A stretch of DNA of 64,000 nt, taken from Neobacillus niacini. Lineage in GTDB: Bacteria > Bacillota > Bacilli > Bacillales > Cytobacillaceae. The stretch covers positions 1 through 64,000 of the forward strand of contig NZ_BAWM01000152.1 of NCBI RefSeq assembly GCF_000759675.1, read 5' to 3'. The notes beneath the pieces are model-generated. The model was not told where the DNA came from. It searched no databases and saw nothing but the letters and a program-made list of their open reading frames with translations. How positions within the stretch are numbered: the first letter of the stretch is position 1; every line of letters starts with the position of its first letter. Made by a program: the position numbers and the translations under genes. This document shows, one piece after another, positions 27,124 to 35,660 of this stretch.

Positions 27124-27873
27124 TCATTGAAAAAGAAACTGTAAATATAACTCGAACAAATCGGATCCCCAATAATAAGCAGTCAACGTTCCAGCAGCAA
27201 TAAATGGGCCAAAAGGAATAGGCTGCTTTCGTTTTACAATTTTGAAAACCAGGGCCAAACTACCTATAACAGCACCGAATAATGTCGAAAGGAAAAATGA
27301 AAACAATACGAGTTTAAAACCTAATACAAATCCAAGCAGTGCATAAAGTTTTATATCGCCGCCACCCATCCCGCCTTTACTAGCTAGCGCAATGATGAGC
27401 AAGAGTAAAAAAACAGTACCTGCACCAAGGAGGCTGTCCCACCAAGGAGGTAGAGGCCAAATAATACGTTCCAATAAAAAAATCCCTGCAAACCAAATTA
27501 AAATTTTATCAGGGATGAGCATATAGTTTATATCTGATACGATGATAATCATAAACATCGAAATAAGTGTAAGGGCTACTACAAGCTCTCCTGTCCACCC
27601 AATAAAAAGTGGTGCTGTTGCAAACAAAATGCCAGTAAGCAATTCAAAGACCGGATATATAGGAGAAATCCGCGACTGACAGCCGCGGCATTTCCCTTTT
27701 TGAATCAAAAAGGATATAACTGGTATAAGTTCATACGATTTTAATTGGTGCCCACAAGTTTGACAAGAAGAGCGTGGAGTAACAATTGATTTCTTTAAAG
27801 GTATTCTAAGTCCAACTACAATATAGAAGGAGCCAAAAATTATACCATATACTAGCAATAATGTATAAACCAT
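27124..27873 (-). CDS. pilD: Prepilin peptidase (PilD/ComC type)
   Basis: This membrane aspartyl protease removes the leader of type IV pilins and N-methylates them. The 249-aa protein has FGSFYIVVGLRIP near the N-terminus, the zinc-binding pair CQTCG and CRGCQ (both CxxC present), and catalytic aspartates in SDINYMLIPD and GMGGGDIKL, with about seven transmembrane segments. It occupies the place of comC between spoIIB and folC in B. subtilis, so it may process both these pilins and competence pseudopilins. Named pilD here by context. Confidence 0.93.
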   Translation of the reverse strand: MVYTLLLVYGIIFGSFYIVVGLRIPLKKSIVTPRSSCQTCGHQLKSYELIPVISFLIQKGKCRGCQSRISPIYPVFELLTGILFATAPLFIGWTGELVVALTLISMFMIIIVSDINYMLIPDKILIWFAGIFLLERIIWPLPPWWDSLLGAGTVFLLLLIIALASKGGMGGGDIKLYALLGFVLGFKLVLFSFFLSTLFGAVIGSLALVFKIVKRKQPIPFGPFIAAGTLTAYYWGSDLFELYLQFLFQ

Positions 27874-27874
27874 T

Positions 27875-28306
27875 TTATTTTGAGTAATCTAATAAATCGT
27901 CTTCTGTAATACCTCCAACAGCATCTGCATCTACTCCAGTCGCTGCAACTACAGGTGTAAATCCTGCTGTAGTTAGACCAGCAACATCATGATCCTTGAT
28001 GGAGTATCCATTAACATCATCATAAAATACGGTAAAACTAGTATCTTGTAAATTATCTAATGTATCGTCTAGAACAGTATTACTCCATTCTACTGTTGTA
28101 GAATTTGTTGCATGTTGAAGCTTAGCAGCACTAATGATTTGAATTGCTTCCGCAACTTTAGCATCATCTTTAGACTTATTAATAATTCCCATGATACTTG
28201 GAACTGCAATTGCTGCTACAATCCCTAAAATAACAATCACAGCAAGTAATTCAATAAGTGTTAAACCACGTTGATCTTTAATCTTTTTCATTAAATTTTG
28301 CATCAT
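27875..28306 (-). CDS. pilA: Type IV prepilin, probable major pilin PilA
   Basis: The 143-aa protein has a class III leader (MMQNLMKKIKDQRG) cut before LTLIELLAVIVILGIVAAIAVP; Glu at mature position 5 is present. The mature form is about 129 residues with one hydrophobic helix and an Asp-rich globular domain without cysteines, similar in size to ComGC. It has its own likely promoter and a strong ribosome site (AAGGAG), which fits a highly expressed major subunit. This role is inferred. Confidence 0.87.
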   Translation of the reverse strand: MMQNLMKKIKDQRGLTLIELLAVIVILGIVAAIAVPSIMGIINKSKDDAKVAEAIQIISAAKLQHATNSTTVEWSNTVLDDTLDNLQDTSFTVFYDDVNGYSIKDHDVAGLTTAGFTPVVAATGVDADAVGGITEDDLLDYSK

Positions 28307-28355
28307 TTTTCCAGCTCCTTATTGGTTCTATGAACCTAGTAATATTCTCCTTTAA

Positions 28356-28361
28356 ATTATA
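28356..28361 (-). promoter_or_regulatory. Candidate promoter -10 in front of the pilin gene
   Basis: TATAAT on the minus strand, with TTTAAT 17 bases upstream, lies in a 140-base gap between pilC and pilA, 50 bases before the pilin start. A small hairpin GGTTC-ATA-GAACC (28324-28336) follows in the leader. Confidence 0.5.
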
Positions 28362-28446
28362 CAATAAATTACAAAGCTATTAAAAGAGTTTTTGGGTAAT
28401 TTGTCACTTTTAATTTTTTCTTAGGTTTATTTGTAATATTTTGGTG

Positions 28447-29649
28447 TTAAAATTGTTTAAACATCTCAAACTGTGGCAGCATAATGGCCAGTACAATAAT
28501 TCCAACAACTCCTGCCAAAAAAACAATCATCATCGGTTCAATCAAAGATTTTAATTGGTCAGTTGCTGTCTCAACTTCTTTTTCATAAAACTCTGCAATT
28601 TTATTCAACATTACATCTAGGGCACCGGTACTTTCTCCTATTGTAATCATTTGGGTAACAAGGGGTGGGAAGGCCCAATGTTCCTTCATAGGCTCTGCCA
28701 TTGACCGTCCTTTTTCTAGGGAGTTCCTGGACTCATTAATCACTTTAGCTATTACGTCATTTTCAACGACCTTTTCAACTATTGCCATTGCTTGGAGTAT
28801 TGGAACCGAACTCGAGAATAAAGAGCTAAGCGTTCTCATCATGCGTGCTAAAGCTGCCTTTTGTAACATTTTCCCAAAAACGGGTATCTTTAATAATATA
28901 TAATCGAAGTAATATTTAGCTTTTTTATTCCTTTTCAAATAGGTAAATAAAACTACCATTAAGATTAAAATTAACGCCAATAACCACCAAAAGGATTGAA
29001 CAAAGTTACTAGCAGAAAGTACAAATTTTGTAATGGCAGGCAATTCTGCTTCAAGGTCATCAAACATTTTAACAAAGGTCGGTACGACAGCGACTAGCAA
29101 AAAAATGACAACTGCAATGGCAATAATACCTATTACTATTGGATAAGTAAGAGCAGATTTAATTTTCTGTCTTGTAAAGTGCTGTTTTTCATAATGTTCT
29201 GCCATTCTCTCGAGGGTTTCATCAATATTCCCACTGATTTCCCCGGCACGTACCATGTTTGTAAACATTGAATCAAAAATTTTCTTATGCTTTGATACAG
29301 AATCAGAATATGGATTCCCTTCTCGTAACTCCTGCTCTACAGCAAGTAATGCTTTCTTCAATCCCTTACTTTCCGTTTGAACAGCAAGAATTGCGGTTGC
29401 GTCCACCACTGTAACACCAGCTTTTAAAAGTGTAGCAAACTGCCTTAAATATATAACAAAATGTTGGAGTTTTACAGGATTTCCAAAGGAAAGATCCTTT
29501 GTCATTAATGTCTCTGGGACTTCTGTCATTTCAATAACCCGAATTCCTTGTTCCTTTAACTTGACCATCGCTTCACGTCTAGAAGCAGCATTCATCGTTC
29601 CTTGTTTTTTACCACGCCTGTCCCGTCCTGAATATTTAAATCTAGCCAT
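28447..29649 (-). CDS. pilC: Type IV pilus inner-membrane platform protein PilC
   Basis: PilC is the polytopic GspF-family platform on which pilins are extracted and stacked. The 400-aa protein has two copies of the GspF cytoplasmic domain (about 65-190 and 270-390; FVIYLRQFATLLKAGV and ALARMMRTLSSLFSSSVPILQAM), each followed by transmembrane helices, and ends LAIMLPQFEMFKQF. It overlaps pilT by 8 bases. Confidence 0.94.
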   Translation of the reverse strand: MARFKYSGRDRRGKKQGTMNAASRREAMVKLKEQGIRVIEMTEVPETLMTKDLSFGNPVKLQHFVIYLRQFATLLKAGVTVVDATAILAVQTESKGLKKALLAVEQELREGNPYSDSVSKHKKIFDSMFTNMVRAGEISGNIDETLERMAEHYEKQHFTRQKIKSALTYPIVIGIIAIAVVIFLLVAVVPTFVKMFDDLEAELPAITKFVLSASNFVQSFWWLLALILILMVVLFTYLKRNKKAKYYFDYILLKIPVFGKMLQKAALARMMRTLSSLFSSSVPILQAMAIVEKVVENDVIAKVINESRNSLEKGRSMAEPMKEHWAFPPLVTQMITIGESTGALDVMLNKIAEFYEKEVETATDQLKSLIEPMMIVFLAGVVGIIVLAIMLPQFEMFKQF

Positions 29650-30691
29650 CCAGCATCATCTTTTCTTGTAGATATTTGGTTGCTGCTTCTGTTTGAATTA
29701 AGTTGCGGTCGATTAAATCTCTGATGCTCATTTCGAGTGTGTGCATTCCTTGGGCACGTGACGTTTGCATCGTGCTTTGTATTTGGTGAATTTTTTCGTT
29801 TCTGATTAAGTTCGCAATCGCCGGATTGTTAACTAAAACTTCCGTTGCTGCTTTCCTTCCTTTTTTATCAACAGTAGGAAAGAGTCTCTGGGAAATAACT
29901 CCTACCAAAACAGAAGCTAACTGGACACGAATTTGTGGCTGCTGGGCAGGTGGAAATACGTCGATAATCCGGTTTATCGTTGCCGGTGCACTCGATGTAT
30001 GAAGTGTCCCCAACACTAAGTGACCTGTTTCTGCAGCTGTAATCGCTATCCCGATAGTTTCCAAGTCACGCATCTCCCCAACAAGAATAATATCTGGATC
30101 TTGTCGTAGTGCACCCTTTAATCCATTAGCATAGGATTGGGTATCAAAACCGACTTCACGCTGGTCGATAATCGAGTTTGCATGTCGATGTAAATATTCG
30201 ATCGGATCTTCAAGCGTAACAATATGCTTTCGCATAGTTCTGTTCACATAGTCAATCATCGAGGCAAGAGTTGTTGATTTCCCACTACCTGTTGGGCCTG
30301 TGACAAGAATTAATCCTTGAGGTTTCTCGACAAGTTCTGAAACAATTCTTGGTAAGTCTAAGTCTTCAAGGGTTGGAGTTTTCGAAGCTACCACCCGGAG
30401 TGCCAGCGATACACTCTTTCTTTGGTGGTAAGCATTAACCCGGAACCGAGACACTCCAGGAAGACCATATGAGTAATCAAGTTCCCCTTTTTCCTTGAAT
30501 AGTTCAAACATATTTTCTGGAATAGTCAATTTTGCAATTTCTTCAGTATCCGGTGGCAGCAGAATATCTTTTCCATACCGTTTAATATCCCCATTTATCC
30601 GAAATACTGGCGGTACCCCTACAGTGAGGTGGATATCTGATGCTTTAAATTCGAGTGCTGCTCGTAGTATATTTTCAAGTTTTTCTTTCAT
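29642..30691 (-). CDS. pilT: Pilus retraction ATPase PilT
   Basis: PilT powers pilus retraction (twitching, DNA uptake, surface sensing). The 349-aa hexameric ATPase has an N-terminal PAS-like domain (ALEFKASDIHLTVGVPPVFRINGD), Walker A GPTGSGKST, Asp box, Walker B DPDIILVGEMRD, His box TGHLVLGTLHTSSA and a C-terminal AIANLIRNEKIHQ segment corresponding to the AIRNLIRE motif needed for retraction. Its presence separates this locus from the com pseudopilus, which has no PilT. Confidence 0.95.
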   Translation of the reverse strand: MKEKLENILRAALEFKASDIHLTVGVPPVFRINGDIKRYGKDILLPPDTEEIAKLTIPENMFELFKEKGELDYSYGLPGVSRFRVNAYHQRKSVSLALRVVASKTPTLEDLDLPRIVSELVEKPQGLILVTGPTGSGKSTTLASMIDYVNRTMRKHIVTLEDPIEYLHRHANSIIDQREVGFDTQSYANGLKGALRQDPDIILVGEMRDLETIGIAITAAETGHLVLGTLHTSSAPATINRIIDVFPPAQQPQIRVQLASVLVGVISQRLFPTVDKKGRKAATEVLVNNPAIANLIRNEKIHQIQSTMQTSRAQGMHTLEMSIRDLIDRNLIQTEAATKYLQEKMMLDG

Positions 30692-30702
30692 AGTGTTTTC
30701 TC

Positions 30703-32364
30703 CTACTCTAATATAGCTACCCGTAATACTTCTTCTGTTGTTGTTAGTCCTTGTTTAACTTTTAAAAGACCGTCATCTATTAAGAAAATCGTTTTATTTT
30801 TAATCGCAAGTTCTCTTAAATTTTGAATAGAATCATCATTCATGATTACTCGTCGCATCTCATCATTTAAAACCAGAACTTCATGGAGGGCAATTCTCCC
30901 CTTATACCCCGTCATATTACAAGAAGGGCAGCCTTTCCCCCGATTGATTTTATCAATTTTCATCCCGCGTCTTGCAAAGATTTCCACTTCCCGCTTGGTG
31001 GCCTCTTGTATTTCCCCACAATCACGGCAAACCTTTCGGACTAGACGCTGGGCAACTATTCCACTTAAAGAGGAAGCAATTAAAAAGGGGTCCACCCCCA
31101 TATCTACGAGCCTCGTAATAGTTCCGAGTGAATCATTCGTATGAATGGTGCTTAATACTAAGTGACCCGTTAAAGATGCACGAACAGCTATCTCTGCTGT
31201 TTCTTTATCACGAATTTCTCCGACCATGATGATGTTCGGGTCTTGGCGGAGAATGGAACGCAGTCCAGCGGCAAAAGTCATACCAACATTTATGTTGACT
31301 TGAATTTGGTTAATCCCTTCCAACTGGTATTCGACAGGGTCCTCAATCGTAATTATATTGACTTGCTCACTATTTAATTTATTTAATGCAGCATAAAGAG
31401 TAGAAGATTTTCCGGAACCGGTTGGTCCGGTAATCAGCACAATACCCGTCGGCTGCTCAATTAATTCTGAGAACCTCTTTAAATTGAGTGTGTTAAAGCC
31501 TATTTTAGTTAAGTCATTTAATGCAGCACCCATGTCCAGTATCCGCATAACAATTTTCTCGCCATAAACAGTCGGCAAGGTAGAAACTCGAAGATCGATT
31601 GGATGAAATTCAAGATTTAATTTAATCCTTCCATCCTGTGGTATCCTGTGTTCTGTTATGTCAAGATTGGCCATAATTTTTATTCTTGCTGTTAACACGC
31701 TTTGCATATGGCGGGGTAAAACACGTTCTACTTTTAATACCCCATCGACACGATACCTTATGACAACTTTCGTTTCATGTGGGTCAATATGAATATCACT
31801 CGCCTTTTGGATAACAGCATTCGTCAATAACTGGTTGACGAGACGAACAATAGGTGAATCCAAATCTGTTACATCATCATCCCGTCCACGGTCACTTGAA
31901 GACAGATCATCAAACAACTCCTCTAAATCTTCATCGACATTGTAATATTTATTGATGGCTCTTAAAACACCATCCTTTGTAGCAATTACAGTTTCAATTT
32001 GAAATCCAGTTGACAGCCGCAGGTCGTCAATCACGATGAAATCCATTGGATCCACCATCGCTACATAAAGCTTATTTCCTTCTTTTTTTAACGGAATAAT
32101 TAAATTACGCTTCGCTGTTTCCTTTGAAATGAGCGAAAAAAGATTCGTATCAAATGGATAATGAAAGAGATTAACATGCGGTATTCCTAATTGAACTTCA
32201 AGAACCTCTGCTAATTGCTGATCCGTTATATAACCTCTTTGCAATAAGGCATCGCCGATTTTTTGGTTTGGAGCCTTTTCGTTTAAAACCGTTTGCAGTT
32301 GTTCAGGTGTAATAAATCCTTCCTCAATTAACAAATCTCCAAGTCTTTTTCGACTCTTTTTCAT
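30703..32364 (-). CDS. pilB: Pilus extension ATPase PilB with MshEN-type N-terminus
   Basis: PilB drives pilus polymerisation. The 553-aa protein has Walker A GPTGSGKSS, Walker B DPNIIMVGEIRD, Asp and His boxes, and a zinc site CRDCGE...CPSCNMTGYKGR near the C-terminus. The N-terminus has two consecutive motifs of MshEN type: RLGDLLIEEGFITPEQL (about residues 6-22) and KIGDALLQRGYITDQQLAEV (about 35-54), which in MshE-like ATPases bind cyclic di-GMP. A GGDEF gene lies at the end of the locus, so control by c-di-GMP is a reasonable inference. Confidence 0.94.
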   Translation of the reverse strand: MKKSRKRLGDLLIEEGFITPEQLQTVLNEKAPNQKIGDALLQRGYITDQQLAEVLEVQLGIPHVNLFHYPFDTNLFSLISKETAKRNLIIPLKKEGNKLYVAMVDPMDFIVIDDLRLSTGFQIETVIATKDGVLRAINKYYNVDEDLEELFDDLSSSDRGRDDDVTDLDSPIVRLVNQLLTNAVIQKASDIHIDPHETKVVIRYRVDGVLKVERVLPRHMQSVLTARIKIMANLDITEHRIPQDGRIKLNLEFHPIDLRVSTLPTVYGEKIVMRILDMGAALNDLTKIGFNTLNLKRFSELIEQPTGIVLITGPTGSGKSSTLYAALNKLNSEQVNIITIEDPVEYQLEGINQIQVNINVGMTFAAGLRSILRQDPNIIMVGEIRDKETAEIAVRASLTGHLVLSTIHTNDSLGTITRLVDMGVDPFLIASSLSGIVAQRLVRKVCRDCGEIQEATKREVEIFARRGMKIDKINRGKGCPSCNMTGYKGRIALHEVLVLNDEMRRVIMNDDSIQNLRELAIKNKTIFLIDDGLLKVKQGLTTTEEVLRVAILE

Positions 32365-32382
32365 TTTTTATCCCTTCTTATT

Positions 32383-33702
32383 TTATTTTGGTTGTTCATT
32401 CGGTTTCCCCCAAAGGCCAGTATCATCAGGGTTTTGTTGCGTTTCGTCAGATAATGGCGGAGTGGTTTGACTGCCATTTGGATCAGGACTAACAGTAGCG
32501 CTGCCTCCAGCATTTGTTGCAGCGCCCTGACTTGTTCCTGTTAATCCATGGATTTCAACGCGATAAACTGGCGGATAATAATCCTCTGAGATCAACTCAC
32601 TTTTAATGAGTTGATTATTTTGGTGTACATCACGATATACCTTTACGATTTTTCCATCAGCACCTTCAGTTTGAACTTTAATATTTCCAGGCTGAATTAA
32701 TGGACTGTATTGTTTAATGGTCTTCGGCTTTAATTGTTGTTCATCTTTTTTACTAATTTCATAGTTGTTAAGAAGTTTTTCACCCTTTAACGTCACGATT
32801 AGACTTTTGTTTACTAATTTAAGCTCAATCGAATACAATGACTTATTTGGATTGACTATAACTAAATCTGTACCTTTTGCAGAATTGACCTTTGCTTCCG
32901 TACCTAATACTGCATACTCAGGAAGCGCACCGCTTATGTTTCTTTCAGTAATTGAAAAATTTGATGGCAGGATTGCTTGATAAATGCCTGTTGCAATAAC
33001 GCTTAGAATAGATGAATTCTCTATCCATTGGTTTTTAGCAAACTCCAACACGGAAAACGTAGCTTCTTTGTCTATAAGTATTTCTCGATTCGTTTCTATT
33101 ACTGCCTGTAAGCTACCTGGAACATCCTTTAACTCAACAATCGCCTCACTAATGACTGCATTTTGGGAGGCTGGATCTACCATTAAATAATCAGTACTTA
33201 AATTAAAACTAAATGAACCATTGTTAAACTGTGAAGCAGTATTGGATAAATCCGCAGTTAATTTGGTAAGTTCAAGCTTATTAATGTCAAGCTGCGGAAA
33301 TAAAATTTGAATTTGTTCACCAACCTGCAACATTTCAATCGTAACAACAGCTTGATTTTGCTGTCCATCTACAATCGCTGAAACAGTTTGTGCAGAATCA
33401 AAATGAAACAGATTTGTATCAAAAGGAACGATTAATTCGCTGTATTGTAGTTCAAACTTCGTGTTTTTCACCCAGTCAACATACTTTTCTTCTAACATAG
33501 AGATTGCTTCACTTTTGGTTTTACCAGAGACATCTATAGCACCAACACTTGTTCCCTCAGAGAATTTTCCATCAGCACCAGAGAAATTTTCAAATGCCTT
33601 TGCACCGAAATGAGAGGAACTAAAAATAAATGCAGTACTGAAAAATAGCACCGCAAACAGTTTTATGAATCGTTTATTTTTACCCAATCGAATTGCCCCC
33701 AT
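32383..33702 (-). CDS. Secreted or anchored G5/VanW-like wall protein of the pilus operon
   Basis: The 439-aa protein begins with a basic segment and a hydrophobic helix (about 11-35, FIKLFAVLFFSTAFIFSSSHF) acting as signal or anchor. It continues with a repeat-like peptidoglycan-binding region as in YoaR/VanW proteins (GTSVGAIDVSGKTKSEAISMLEEKY), a VanW-like middle (SILSVIATGIYQAILPSNFSITERNISGALPEYAVLGTEA), and a G5-type domain near residues 335-390 (SPLIQPGNIKVQTEGADGKIVKVYRD). The Pro/Gly/Thr-rich tail has no LPXTG. G5 domains bind glycans, so a wall-side guide for the pilus in place of a secretin is possible but not shown. Confidence 0.7.
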   Translation of the reverse strand: MGAIRLGKNKRFIKLFAVLFFSTAFIFSSSHFGAKAFENFSGADGKFSEGTSVGAIDVSGKTKSEAISMLEEKYVDWVKNTKFELQYSELIVPFDTNLFHFDSAQTVSAIVDGQQNQAVVTIEMLQVGEQIQILFPQLDINKLELTKLTADLSNTASQFNNGSFSFNLSTDYLMVDPASQNAVISEAIVELKDVPGSLQAVIETNREILIDKEATFSVLEFAKNQWIENSSILSVIATGIYQAILPSNFSITERNISGALPEYAVLGTEAKVNSAKGTDLVIVNPNKSLYSIELKLVNKSLIVTLKGEKLLNNYEISKKDEQQLKPKTIKQYSPLIQPGNIKVQTEGADGKIVKVYRDVHQNNQLIKSELISEDYYPPVYRVEIHGLTGTSQGAATNAGGSATVSPDPNGSQTTPPLSDETQQNPDDTGLWGKPNEQPK

Positions 33703-33711
33703 TCCAGCAAC

Positions 33712-34482
33712 CTATTTCTTTTGCAATTCAAAATCTTTTTTTGAATTAATTTCTTCTTGAGGATCATTGGTCCCGGCAGCCGCTTCTTTAAAAGCAGTTA
33801 GTAATTCTAATTCAATATCGTTTTCATCGTTATCATTGTTTTCTTCTTCCTTACCTTCAATAGGATCATGATCTGCCCGCTCATCGAGCCAGTCATCCTT
33901 CACTGATTCACCTATTTCTTCAGAGTCCTCTAGGAGCATACTTTCGATTTCAGAAAGGTACCCATCGACAATCTCCAAATTTCCAGTGCCTTCATCAATA
34001 GGTTGTTCTGTATCCCGCTCTTGTAAAAATGAAACATCAAGGTCCTCGCTATCTTCTAAACCTTGTACCAGTCCAGGTTCTAGAGTTGCTGACCTAGCAG
34101 CCATCTTTAAAGTTGAAGGAGTAACTAATTCCACTTCTTCTAAATCAAATAAATCATCAAAAATAGCTTTTTTGTCGGTCTGGTGATTCGAAAATGAAAA
34201 TTCAATATCATCTATTAACTCTTCATTAGCTGCAGATGGCTTATATAGCACTTTGCCTAAACGGGTGTCCAATATGTATGATACAAAAAATGAAAAAACG
34301 AGCAAAATCAACAAAGTTTGCCATAAAGTGAATAAATTAACCGTAGCAAGGCCACCCAGAGCGATGGTAAAAGCCGCCAAAACAACAATAATCTTTCCTT
34401 TTAAATTTAAATCTCGTGATAAAAAGGATATTATCAACAGCAAAAGCAGCATAGCACCAAAGGCCCAGAGAATTATTTGCAT
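33712..34482 (-). CDS. Membrane protein with long acidic cytoplasmic tail, first gene of pilus operon
   Basis: I do not recognise a family. The 256-aa protein has three hydrophobic segments in the first 72 residues (IILWAFGAMLLLLLIISFL, KIIVVLAAFTIALGGL, LWQTLLILLVFSFFVSYIL), then about 180 residues very rich in Asp/Glu without obvious domain. A GGGGAG site precedes the ATG at 34482. It heads the minus-strand pilus operon and is divergent from the minor pilin operon. It could recruit or regulate pilus components at the membrane. Confidence 0.65.
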   Translation of the reverse strand: MQIILWAFGAMLLLLLIISFLSRDLNLKGKIIVVLAAFTIALGGLATVNLFTLWQTLLILLVFSFFVSYILDTRLGKVLYKPSAANEELIDDIEFSFSNHQTDKKAIFDDLFDLEEVELVTPSTLKMAARSATLEPGLVQGLEDSEDLDVSFLQERDTEQPIDEGTGNLEIVDGYLSEIESMLLEDSEEIGESVKDDWLDERADHDPIEGKEEENNDNDENDIELELLTAFKEAAAGTNDPQEEINSKKDFELQKK

Positions 34483-34682
34483 TCTTTTACTCCCCTTCTT
34501 TTTCCCTATTAAACTACAAATTTATTCAAAAAAATATATTTTTAGTTCATTTTACTCAAAAAATAGACAAAAATCTCCTATTAAATATTGTATAATACTA
34601 TTAGGCATTTTGAAAGAAGGCGAAAAATATTTTATCTAGGCAATTTCACCCTAGAAATTAGATAGATATGGCAGGTGATTTT
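34483..34682. promoter_or_regulatory. Divergent control region of the two pilus operons
   Basis: This 200-base AT-rich gap separates the minus-strand pil operon from the plus-strand pilin operon. A plus-strand TATAAT at 34591-34596 has no well-spaced -35 (TAGACA is 21 bases upstream). I see no cyclic-di-GMP riboswitch pattern. The proteins on both sides suggest coordinated control. Confidence 0.4.
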
Positions 34683-35156
34683 TTGTTCCACTCACTCAAA
34701 AATGAAAAAGGGGTAACGTTAATAGAATTATTAACCTCAATTGTTATTTTATCTATTATCCTGCTAAGTTTTATGACGTTTTTTACAAACTCATTTCAAT
34801 ATAATGCAGTCTCTTCAGACAAAATGAAAGCTACAAATATTGCCAGAGAAGTACAGGAAGAATTCAAGGTCAATGGCGAAAAAAATTTCGAGTTAAAAGA
34901 CTTGATTACCTATTCCAAAACCTCAACCGTTACAACGATATCGAAATCAAGCTACCCTAAGCTGAATTTAACTGAAGATATTACAAAAAACAGTGGGATC
35001 CTTACTTTAAAGTTAATGAGTCAAAACTTTAATGTGGAAGTATTAGTTGATACGAACAATGACCCAAATTTACATTCCTCTCTAGCTAAAATACATGTGA
35101 AGGTAAAAAAAGGCTCAAAGGTCGTATCTGAAGCATTCACGTATTTTGAAAATTAA
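34683..35156 (+). CDS. Type IV minor prepilin-like protein 1
   Basis: From a TTG start at 34683, with AGGTGA five bases upstream, the protein is 157 aa with a short class III leader (MFHSLKNEKG) cut before VTLIELLTSIVILSIILLSFM; Glu5 is present. An ATG 15 bases upstream is in frame but has no ribosome site. The remainder is a small Lys/Ser/Thr-rich globular domain similar in size to PilV/ComGD-type minor pilins. First gene of a three-gene operon. Confidence 0.8.
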   Translation: MFHSLKNEKGVTLIELLTSIVILSIILLSFMTFFTNSFQYNAVSSDKMKATNIAREVQEEFKVNGEKNFELKDLITYSKTSTVTTISKSSYPKLNLTEDITKNSGILTLKLMSQNFNVEVLVDTNNDPNLHSSLAKIHVKVKKGSKVVSEAFTYFEN

Positions 35157-35168
35157 GGGGAGGGTTAA

Positions 35169-35648
35169 ATGCAGAAGTATAAACGCCTGTCAAATGAAGA
35201 TGGGATTACACTCATAGAAATACTAGCCACCCTAGCGATTGTATCTATTATTAGTATCCTTCTCTATGGTGTTTTACTAAATGGCTTTGACTATTCAAAA
35301 AAATCAAAAGAGAATGTTTCTCTCCAGCAGGAAATGAATATAGTCGTTACTTCAATTACAAAATTCCATGAATCCTACGGAGCATATGATATTATAGTGG
35401 ACGGTCCTAATTCTAGTAAAATACAATTGCTTAGCAAAAAACCTGATGGTACGGTTGACAAAACGATTGAACTATCGAACTCCAGCTATGAATACTCATT
35501 ATTTGATTACAAAGGGACAACAGAAACACCATTTTCTCCAACAACCAATGTGAGTACCGCTCAGCCCTTGTATATTAAAATTATTATTAAAGATAAAAAG
35601 CAGCCAAGCCAGGCATACGAGGTTAAAACGATTATTTCGAGGTTGTAG
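35169..35648 (+). CDS. Type IV minor prepilin-like protein 2
   Basis: The 159-aa protein has a prepilin leader MQKYKRLSNEDG followed by ITLIEILATLAIVSIISILLYGVLL, with Glu5. The globular domain has no cysteines. A GGGGAGGG site precedes the ATG, 12 bases after the previous stop. PilW/ComGF-like by position; the exact subtype cannot be given from sequence alone. Confidence 0.8.
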   Translation: MQKYKRLSNEDGITLIEILATLAIVSIISILLYGVLLNGFDYSKKSKENVSLQQEMNIVVTSITKFHESYGAYDIIVDGPNSSKIQLLSKKPDGTVDKTIELSNSSYEYSLFDYKGTTETPFSPTTNVSTAQPLYIKIIIKDKKQPSQAYEVKTIISRL

Positions 35649-35660
35649 GGAGGTATTTAT

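Noticed and set aside
34483-34682. Cyclic-di-GMP riboswitch before the pilin operon
   Set aside because: I looked for GEMM-type conserved segments because pili in some Firmicutes use them; none is visible here.
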